From assembly GCA_026993705.1 (NCBI GenBank), contig JALWSJ010000313.1:1458-14329 (forward strand): a DNA stretch of 12,872 bases. The letters are read 5' to 3'. The notes under the pieces are model-generated. The model saw only the letters and a list, made by a program, of their open reading frames with translations, was not told the origin of the DNA and searched no databases. Positions 7,864-12,872 of this stretch are shown one piece after another; the stretch's first letter is position 1; the number at the start of each line of letters is the position of its first letter. The position numbers and the translations under genes are program-made. The DNA is from Flavobacteriales bacterium. Its GTDB lineage: Bacteria > Bacteroidota > Bacteroidia > Flavobacteriales_D > Parvicellaceae.

Positions 7864-7918
7864 AATTGGTAATACCACGTGATTTTTAAAAAGTAATAGG
7901 ATTCGAACTATTTTTTAC

Positions 7919-7980
7919 TATCGGTTAATTACTAAACTTCGTTTTCTTTCTTGCTCTTATTTCTTTCCGCGTTAGGGATA
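7919..7980 (+). repeat. Half copy (one arm) of the 161-bp element, R4
   Basis: The stretch ATCG...CTAAACTTCGTTTTCTTTC...GCTC...ATTTCT...GCGTTAGGGATA aligns, with a few small gaps, to one arm of R3 as read on the minus strand (12253 to about 12315), including the terminal GCGTTAGGGATA. The other arm and the central hairpin are absent. It directly abuts element E1, with which it shares its last 12 bases. The 7864-7918 gap between R2 and this half copy holds only a short hairpin with a tRNA-like TTCGAAT loop that I do not accept as a tRNA. Confidence 0.6.
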
Positions 7981-8113
7981 GGAACGGCATCCTTTTGCCC
8001 TCCCTCCTTTTGGAGGGCAAAAGATATAGTGGATAGCCCGACCATTACGGTGTTGAAATATTGTGTAGTGCAAACGAAACAATATTTTTATGCCGTAATG
8101 GGAACGCCCAAAA
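7969..8113 (+). ncRNA. Structured element E1 (candidate three-way-junction RNA)
   Basis: It shares three fixed segments with E2: GCGTTAGGGATAG with AACGGC at the start, ATAGCCCGACC in the middle and GGGAACGCCCAAA at the end. GCGTT (7969-7973) can pair with AACGC (8103-8107) to close the structure. Inside are hairpin 1, TTTTGCCCTCC (7993-8003) with GGAGGGCAAAA (8012-8022), a perfect 11-bp stem, and hairpin 2, CCATTACGG (8042-8050) with CCGTAATGG (8093-8101), extended inward by AAATATTGT with ACAATATTT. It ends 17 bp from the trmN6 stop, on the opposite strand. I recall similar skeletons (GATATAGyGGAwAGC after a TTTT..AAAA hairpin) as common in Flavobacteriia intergenic DNA, possibly an Rfam family such as Flavo-1, but I could not check. 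It could act as an RNA or as a bidirectional 3' end structure for trmN6. Confidence 0.7.
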
Positions 8114-8129
8114 CATCTACTTTATGGGA

Positions 8130-8834
8130 TTACATTATGGTATAAAATTCTTTGGTTAGAGCAATATACTCTGCGGTGTAATCGTGTCGTTTTCCGGTTT
8201 CTATGGTTAGGGTTTCCTTTATGGGTTCTTGTTCTTTTTTGCTTAACTCAAACACTTTTCGATGAGGGGGCTTATTGGGTGTGGAACGCACTATACACTC
8301 TCTTTCGAGATGTAAATCAAATTCTTGTGCTTTTTTGATGCAATTTTGTGCGTTTTCTATCGGTAATATCATCGAAAGGCGACCGTCGTCGGTTAGGTAA
8401 TCGGAAGCGAATTGAAGAATATCCAAATAGCTTAATGAATCGGTATGTCTGGCTGTACTTCTTTTTCCCGATGGTGATTTTAGGCTGTTTTCAAAAAAGG
8501 GTGGATTGGAAACTATAAGGTCGTATTTTTGATTGGGAATGAACGTTTGCAAAGACGTGTTGATAATGCTTACTCTTGCACTCCAAGGCGAAGCTTTTAC
8601 GTTATATTCCGCATCGATTACGGCTTGTTCGCAAATTTCTATCCCTATTATCTTTGCTGTTGGATTTCGTTGTGCCAACATTAGAGCAATCACACCTGTT
8701 CCTGTTCCTATATCTAGGATATGATTTGCTCCCGATACGTTCGTCCACGCTCCTAAAAGCGTTCCGTCCGTACCTATTTTCATAGCGGCATGGTCTTGCC
8801 TTATATCAAATTGTTTGTAATGGAAAACACCCAT
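8130..8834 (-). CDS. trmN6: tRNA1(Val) (adenine(37)-N6)-methyltransferase
   Basis: TrmN6 (YfiC) uses S-adenosylmethionine to methylate N6 of A37 beside the anticodon of tRNA-Val. The protein has 234 residues, close to the 245 of E. coli. The N-terminal QDHAAMKIGTDGTLLGAW (13-30) is typical of this family. The SAM-binding motif is LDIGTGTGVIAL (40-51), and the N6-adenine catalytic NPPF is at 110-113, followed by SPSGKRSTARH (120-130). It starts one base after the stop of the TPR gene and is probably translated from the same mRNA. E1 lies just beyond its stop. Related RsmC/HemK-type methyltransferases share the NPPF motif, but the N-terminal signature favours TrmN6. Confidence 0.92.
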   Translation of the reverse strand: MGVFHYKQFDIRQDHAAMKIGTDGTLLGAWTNVSGANHILDIGTGTGVIALMLAQRNPTAKIIGIEICEQAVIDAEYNVKASPWSARVSIINTSLQTFIPNQKYDLIVSNPPFFENSLKSPSGKRSTARHTDSLSYLDILQFASDYLTDDGRLSMILPIENAQNCIKKAQEFDLHLERECIVRSTPNKPPHRKVFELSKKEQEPIKETLTIETGKRHDYTAEYIALTKEFYTIM

Positions 8835-8835
8835 T

Positions 8836-9513
8836 TCACCTTCGCATATTGGTCTTGCCCACTCTATGAATGACTTTATTCAACTGTTGTATTTGTTCTT
8901 TTATTTCCGGGCTTTGAGGGTTTAATTTTTTTGCCTGATTAAAGTAAGCCCTTGCTTGACTGATGCGTTGTCCTTGCATATCCAAAGCTGCTAATTGTAG
9001 GAGTGCTGCCGCTTTAAATTCTTTGTCGGGTAATCCTTTCTTTAGGGCTAATCGTAAGTTTTTTCTTGCTTCTGTCTTTTTTCCGTTTTGCATGGCAATC
9101 ATTCCCAACTGAAAATAAGATGCTCCTTCTTGTTCTTCGCCTACAATACTGCTTTTGCTTTTTATGCTTTCTTTCATATAGTTTTCAGCGGCTGCAAAAT
9201 CTTTGTTATTCATTGCTAAATTGGACTTTAACATATAATACCCTTGACGTACCGGCTTAAATAATAATCGAGGAAATATAACCGTTTTCATATATTTTTG
9301 AGCCAATTCCATATCGTTGTTTTGTATGGCTTCTTGTATCAATCGGATAGGGCCAAAAAACAAGTGCGAACCTATCGCCACAAAAGCCAAAATAATACAC
9401 GTCCAAAACCATTCCCAATCTTTAGTGTAGGCTAATACGCCTGAAAGCACCAATAATCCTAATCCTATTTGTAATCTGTATATCAGTAAAAATCTATAAA
9501 ATTTCATTGCCAT
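8836..9513 (-). CDS. TPR-repeat protein with two N-terminal membrane helices
   Basis: This is a 225-residue protein of unknown role. Two hydrophobic segments (about 10-28 and 33-55) place the N-terminus in the cytoplasmic membrane. The rest is a helical array of tetratricopeptide repeats, visible as helix pairs around 62-80 (NNDMELAQKYMKT), 96-116 (AMNNKDFAAAENYMKE), 131-152 (YFQLGMIAMQNGKKTEARK), 166-186 (AAALLQLAALDMQGQRISQ) and a capping helix ending in a basic tail. Such arrays bind partner proteins, but no partner can be inferred from the neighbours. It is the first gene of a two-gene unit with trmN6 and has a good promoter upstream. An alternative ATG two codons downstream (9507) is equally possible. 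Confidence 0.85.
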   Translation of the reverse strand: MAMKFYRFLLIYRLQIGLGLLVLSGVLAYTKDWEWFWTCIILAFVAIGSHLFFGPIRLIQEAIQNNDMELAQKYMKTVIFPRLLFKPVRQGYYMLKSNLAMNNKDFAAAENYMKESIKSKSSIVGEEQEGASYFQLGMIAMQNGKKTEARKNLRLALKKGLPDKEFKAAALLQLAALDMQGQRISQARAYFNQAKKLNPQSPEIKEQIQQLNKVIHRVGKTNMRR

Positions 9514-9532
9514 AACTGCTTTTTTTGTCGTG

Positions 9533-9562
9533 CAAAATTACATTAAATATTTATGCCTTAAA
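9533..9562 (-). promoter_or_regulatory. Promoter of the TPR-trmN6 operon
   Basis: On the minus strand TAATTTTG (9533-9540) is a perfect -7 TAnnTTTG box. A TTT (9560-9562) stands 19 bases upstream where flavobacterial promoters have TTG. Transcription would start about 10-15 bases before the ATG at 9513, giving a very short leader. It is identical in the -7 octamer to the accA box. Confidence 0.6.
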
Positions 9563-9580
9563 GTTTTTATTCTACATTTT

Positions 9581-10057
9581 TTATTCACTATGTTTATTAC
9601 TGAATTTCAATAGCATTGAGAAATGGGGAATACCATCTTCCAAATACGGTTCCGATGTTGAAGAAAAACCTAAACTCTCATAAAATCGTTCCAAATGTTG
9701 TTGAGCTGAAATCCGAATATCCGTTTTATATTTTTCAAGACAAAATATAATTGCTTTTTGCATCAATATTCTTCCAACACCTTTTTCTCTATATGCTTGT
9801 GCTACCACTACTCTACCAATTGAGGCTTCGCTATAAGAAATATTTGGCGAAATGATACGAGCATAAGCAATTATCTCTCCGTGTTTATTTTGCAAATATA
9901 AATGAATAGCTTCTATATCTTTGCCATCTACATCTAAATAAGGGCAGTTTTGTTCAACGACAAAGACTTGCTCTCTTAATCCTATTATCTTATATAAAAT
10001 TTCATTGGATAAAGAATTGAACTCTTCTACGTTCCAACGATATTCTTTTTTCTCCAT
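9581..10057 (-). CDS. GNAT family N-acetyltransferase, ElaA-like
   Basis: This is a cytosolic GNAT acetyltransferase of 158 residues. The N-terminal LREQVFVVEQNCPY (27-40) with LDVDGKD (41-47) is the hallmark of the ElaA family. The acetyl-CoA pyrophosphate-binding loop is YREKGVGR (89-96) after the beta-4 strand IGRVVV. The ISAQQHLERFYESLGF segment (116-131) is the usual GNAT motif B. The acceptor substrate of ElaA proteins is not established. Its ATG overlaps the ligA stop in a TAATG arrangement, so translation is probably coupled to ligA. No separate promoter is seen. Confidence 0.88.
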   Translation of the reverse strand: MEKKEYRWNVEEFNSLSNEILYKIIGLREQVFVVEQNCPYLDVDGKDIEAIHLYLQNKHGEIIAYARIISPNISYSEASIGRVVVAQAYREKGVGRILMQKAIIFCLEKYKTDIRISAQQHLERFYESLGFSSTSEPYLEDGIPHFSMLLKFSNKHSE

Positions 10058-12066
10058 TACTTCTCGCCTATCATTTCTAAAAATTCCTCTTCGCTAATCA
10101 TGGGTATTTCCAATTTTTCAGCTTTTGCTAATTTGCTAGGACCCATTTTTTCTCCTCTTAACAAGAAATCTGTTTTACTAGAGATAGAAGAACCGTTTTT
10201 TCCTCCGTGTTCTTCTATCAGCTTTTTTAATTCGTTTCTACTCTTATTAAAAACACCCGAAATAACAACTGTTTTGCCTTCTAAAACGTTTGATTTTTGT
10301 TGATGGTCTTCTTCGTTTATACTGAATTGCAATCCTGCTTTTCTTAACCGTTTAATGATTTTTCGATTCTCTTCATCATTAAAGAAATCAACAACACTTT
10401 TGGCTATCACTTCTCCTATTTCATCTACTTGAACCAAGGTTTCTACATCGGCACTCGCCAAATTATCAATATTTTTAAAATGTTTAGCTAACGTTTTCGC
10501 TACGGTTTCTCCTACGTGGCGTATTCCCAAAGCAAACAACACACGTTCAAAAGGTACTTTTTCAGATTCTTCCAACCCCTTTAAAAGATTTTGTGCTGAT
10601 TTCTCCGCCATTCTTTCCAAAGGCAATAAATCTTCTAGTGTCAAATCATACAAATCTGCAATATTTTTCACCAATCCTGCATCGTATAATTGATTAACGG
10701 TCTCAATTCCCAAACCGTCAATATTCATCATTTTACGACCAATAAAATGTTCTATTCTTCCCACGATTTGAGGCTTGCAACCATTTGAGTTCGGGCAATA
10801 ATGTTGAGCTTCGCCCTCATCTCTAATCAATTTTGTGCCACAAACAGGACAATATTCAATAAAGTGCGTTGGTTTGGAATCTTTTGGTCGTTTGGATAAA
10901 TCCACACCTACTATTTTAGGAATAATTTCTCCGCCTTTTTCTACAAATACTGTATCTCTTTCTCGAATATCTAATTTTTCTATCTGGTCGGCGTTATGTA
11001 AACTCGCTCTTTTTACAATTGTTCCGGCTAACTGCACCGGTTCAAGATTAGCTACCGGCGTGATAGCCCCCGTTCTCCCTACTTGATAGGTTATTTTATG
11101 CAATAAGGTGGAAACTCGTTCAGCCTTAAATTTATAAGCAATCGCCCAACGCGGTGATTTTGCTGTAAAGCCTAACTCCTCTTGCTTATGAAAATTATTA
11201 ACTTTAATTACAATTCCATCTATCTCAAAAGGCAAATTTTCTCTATACTTATCCCAATAATCGATAAACGCCATTATACCTTCAATAGAATTTACCTTTT
11301 TTATATAATTATCCTCAGCTTTAGGAACCTTAAACCCCCATTTTTCAATAGCCAGCAAGGCTTCAAAGTGTCCTTCAAAAGGTATTTTCTCTGCATACAA
11401 TTGATACAAAAAACAATCCAAACCTCTGGATGCCACCACCGATGAATCCTGCATTTTTATCGTTCCAGAAGCAGTGTTTCTTGGATTAGAAAACAAAGGT
11501 TCGCCAGCTTCTTCTCGTTCCTCATTTAATTTATTAAAAGCATCAAGCGGAAAAATAATTTCTCCCCGCACATCAAAATCAGGCAAATAATCCCCCCTTA
11601 ACTTCAAAGGAACCGTACGAATCGTTTTCACATTCGCCGTAACATCTTCCCCTTGCACACCATCTCCACGCGTAACCGCCCGAACAAACTCACCATTCTG
11701 ATACGTTATACTAATCGCCACCCCATCGTATTTTAATTCGCAAACATATTCTACCTCACCATCCACTAACTTTTTCACGCGTTCCGCAAATTCCTCTATC
11801 TCCTCCTTAGAATAACTATTACTCAACGACAACATCGGAAAACGATGCTTCACCGTTTCAAACTTCTTCGTTATATCTCCCCCAACCCGTTTCGTTGGGG
11901 AATTAGGCGATGCAAACTGCGGATATTTATCTTCTAACTCCTGCAATTCCTTTAGCAACATATCAAAATCATAATCCGAAATCACAGGAGCATTCAGCAC
12001 ATAATAATTATAATTATGTTCATTCAATTCGTGTGTCAGTTGTTCTATTCTCTCTTTAGGATTCAT
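10057..12066 (-). CDS. ligA: NAD(+)-dependent DNA ligase LigA
   Basis: LigA seals nicks in replication and repair using NAD+ and is normally essential. The full 669-residue protein is present. The Ia domain starts with HNYNYYVLNAPVISDYDFD (17-35). The adenylation lysine is Lys112 in LKYDG. Further nucleotidyltransferase motifs are DGIVIKV (283-289) and SPRWAIAYKF (304-313). The OB fold is followed by a zinc finger with Cys406, Cys409, Cys424 and Cys430, then helix-hairpin-helix repeats (about 440-585) and a C-terminal BRCT domain (about 593-669) with VVISGVF. No TAnnTTTG box was found in the 387-bp region upstream, which is filled by E2 and R3, so its promoter is not identified. It is translationally coupled to the ElaA-like gene. 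Confidence 0.98.
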   Translation of the reverse strand: MNPKERIEQLTHELNEHNYNYYVLNAPVISDYDFDMLLKELQELEDKYPQFASPNSPTKRVGGDITKKFETVKHRFPMLSLSNSYSKEEIEEFAERVKKLVDGEVEYVCELKYDGVAISITYQNGEFVRAVTRGDGVQGEDVTANVKTIRTVPLKLRGDYLPDFDVRGEIIFPLDAFNKLNEEREEAGEPLFSNPRNTASGTIKMQDSSVVASRGLDCFLYQLYAEKIPFEGHFEALLAIEKWGFKVPKAEDNYIKKVNSIEGIMAFIDYWDKYRENLPFEIDGIVIKVNNFHKQEELGFTAKSPRWAIAYKFKAERVSTLLHKITYQVGRTGAITPVANLEPVQLAGTIVKRASLHNADQIEKLDIRERDTVFVEKGGEIIPKIVGVDLSKRPKDSKPTHFIEYCPVCGTKLIRDEGEAQHYCPNSNGCKPQIVGRIEHFIGRKMMNIDGLGIETVNQLYDAGLVKNIADLYDLTLEDLLPLERMAEKSAQNLLKGLEESEKVPFERVLFALGIRHVGETVAKTLAKHFKNIDNLASADVETLVQVDEIGEVIAKSVVDFFNDEENRKIIKRLRKAGLQFSINEEDHQQKSNVLEGKTVVISGVFNKSRNELKKLIEEHGGKNGSSISSKTDFLLRGEKMGPSKLAKAEKLEIPMISEEEFLEMIGEK

Positions 12067-12112
12067 TTATTTACTTTTAGTTAGTTCTTTTGTACAATCT
12101 CTTTAATTTTAA

Positions 12113-12264
12113 TTTGGGCGTTCCCCTTTTCTACAAAAGACACATACCGCTTCGCTAAACGTGTCTTTTGTAGAAAAGGGTCGGGCTATCACTACTCGCT
12201 TTTTTGTGTTGCATAAGTGCAACAACACAAAAAGAACTCAAACACGCCGTTCTATCCCTAACGC
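12113..12264 (-). ncRNA. Structured element E2 (candidate three-way-junction RNA)
   Basis: Read on the minus strand it has the same skeleton as E1: GCGTTAGGGATAG with AACGGC, ATAGCCCGACC and GGGAACGCCCAAA, with GCGTT and AACGC able to pair. Hairpin 1 is TTTTTGTGTTG (12201-12211) with CAACACAAAAA (12223-12233), 11 bp and perfect, the same stem length as in E1 but unrelated in sequence. Hairpin 2 is a perfect 20-bp inverted repeat (12124-12143 with 12161-12180) around a 17-base loop. It begins 47 bp upstream of the ligA ATG, so if transcribed on this strand it may be part of the ligA leader. Its 5' end overlaps the terminal repeat of R3 by 12 bases. RNA function is inferred. Confidence 0.7.
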
Positions 12265-12413
12265 AAGAGAAATGAGCGGTAAGAAAACGGAATTTAGTTT
12301 TCTTAGACGATGAAAAAATTCTTTACATAGCCTAGCTATGGAAATATTTTTTTAAGAAGAATAAGAAAAATAAAACCGTTTTATGGCGTTAATTTTTCCT
12401 CGTGTTAGGGATA
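12253..12413. repeat. 161-bp near-palindromic intergenic element, copy R3 (inverted, divergent ends)
   Basis: This copy is exactly 161 bp and lies in the opposite orientation to R1 and R2. The central part aligns well with them: CATAGC (12326-12331), loop CTA, GCTATG (12335-12340), then the CTAAGAAAACTAAA and TTTTTCTTATTCTTCTT stretches. The two arms are 79 bases each around a 3-base loop. The ends differ from R1/R2: both are TATCCCTAAC, a perfect 10-bp terminal inverted repeat. It lies in the queE-ligA gap, and one end is fused to E2. Bases 12414-12453 up to the queE stop hold ATCCTTAAC, which pairs with the R3 end (see findings). Confidence 0.75.
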
Positions 12414-12453
12414 CAATCCTTAACATGCCATCGCACAAGCCCCAATACTTTTT

Positions 12454-12872
12454 TTAAGGAACATCAATATATTTATGCACCTGCGTAGAGATACTCCAAT
12501 GCGGGTGTTCTTTTACATAATCAATCAAAAGCGGAAGCAATTGTTCTCTTTTACTCCATTCTACTTGCAAATAATGTTTTGTGTCATTCGGTAATTTATC
12601 TAAATGTTGTTCAGCCCATTCAAAATCACTTTTGTTAAACACAATACATTTAATTTCATCAGCCTTTGCGTAGTTTTCTGGCAAAGGTTTTTTAAATTTC
12701 TTTGGCGAAAAGCACACCCAATCTATATTACCTCGCAAGGGATAAACACCAGATGTTTCAATGGCAATATAGCAATTTATCTTTTTTAACGCTTCCGTAA
12801 GTTCAGATAAATCATACATAGCAGGTTCTCCACCTGTGATGACCACAAAATCAGCTTTAGTTTTTTGCACCT
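12454..12872 (-). CDS. queE: 7-carboxy-7-deazaguanine synthase QueE, 3' part (partial)
   Basis: QueE is a radical-SAM enzyme that makes 7-carboxy-7-deazaguanine, the ring-forming step towards queuosine in tRNA. Only the C-terminal part (about 139 residues, probably two thirds) is in the window; the start, including the CxxxCxxC-type cluster motif, lies beyond the right edge. The reading frame is open to the edge, so the GTG at 12870 should not be taken as the start. Visible marks are VVITGGEPAMY (8-18) with the GGEP that contacts SAM, IAIETSGVYP, VCFSPKKFKKPLP and the C-terminal QVHKYIDVP. The combination of GGEP, ETSG and SPK is typical of QueE. Confidence 0.93.
   Translation of the reverse strand, partial: VQKTKADFVVITGGEPAMYDLSELTEALKKINCYIAIETSGVYPLRGNIDWVCFSPKKFKKPLPENYAKADEIKCIVFNKSDFEWAEQHLDKLPNDTKHYLQVEWSKREQLLPLLIDYVKEHPHWSISTQVHKYIDVP

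Noticed and set aside
7895..7915. GGATTCGAAC, resembling the T-loop of a tRNA on the minus strand
   Set aside because: The flanking T-stem does not pair at the right register, and no anticodon arm, D arm or acceptor pairing is visible. It fits a chance hairpin (AATAG with CTATT) better.
7969..8113. Integron attC site for E1/E2
   Set aside because: GTTAGGG near one end is suggestive, but the opposite end lacks the RYYYAAC complement and no integron integrase or cassette array is present.
7951..8145. 64-codon open frame on the + strand
   Set aside because: It lies across the paired structure of E1 and runs into the trmN6 3' end. It has no family features, so it is taken as an accidental frame.
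12604..12789. 61-codon + strand frame
   Set aside because: It is antisense to the conserved QueE coding sequence.

Overview
The window looks like chromosome of a low-GC member of the Bacteroidota, most likely class Flavobacteriia. Three things suggest this. The base composition is AT-rich. The proteins resemble flavobacterial families (DUF4197 lipoprotein, DUF4199-like membrane protein, CotH protein with a chitobiase-like N-terminal domain). Several genes are preceded by the Bacteroidota-type -7 box TAnnTTTG instead of an E. coli-type promoter. I cannot name the genus. Gene content is housekeeping: no phage, plasmid, transposase, CRISPR, rRNA or intact tRNA was seen.

Layout: the 5' part of accA (- strand, runs off the left edge) is divergent from a + strand CotH-family protein (1069-2958), the only + strand gene. 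It converges on a DUF4197 lipoprotein (2970-3734, -). All remaining genes are on the - strand: era (6697-7575), then der (5181-6491), a DUF4199-like membrane protein and an SDR oxidoreductase, the last three almost touching; a TPR membrane protein with trmN6 (8130-9513); ligA coupled to an ElaA-like acetyltransferase (9581-12066); and the 3' part of queE at the right edge.

Functionally the window combines fatty-acid synthesis (AccA), two GTPases of ribosome assembly placed side by side (Era for 30S, Der for 50S), tRNA modification (TrmN6, QueE), DNA replication and repair (LigA) and envelope proteins (CotH-family, DUF4197, TPR).

The unusual material is between the genes. Three intergenic regions carry copies of a 161-bp near-palindromic element (874-1034, 7703-7863, 12253-12413 inverted). 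Each has terminal inverted repeats, a conserved central hairpin and no coding capacity, and there is also a half copy at 7919-7980. Two of these places also hold a second family (7969-8113 and 12113-12264). It has a fixed sequence skeleton, in which GCGTT pairs with AACGC to close the structure, around two hairpins whose stems are fully paired but unrelated in sequence between copies. That is the signature of a structure conserved by covariation. A third, more doubtful member lies between era and der (6520-6664). These two families are the best candidates here for something under-described. All repeat and structure calls were made by eye.
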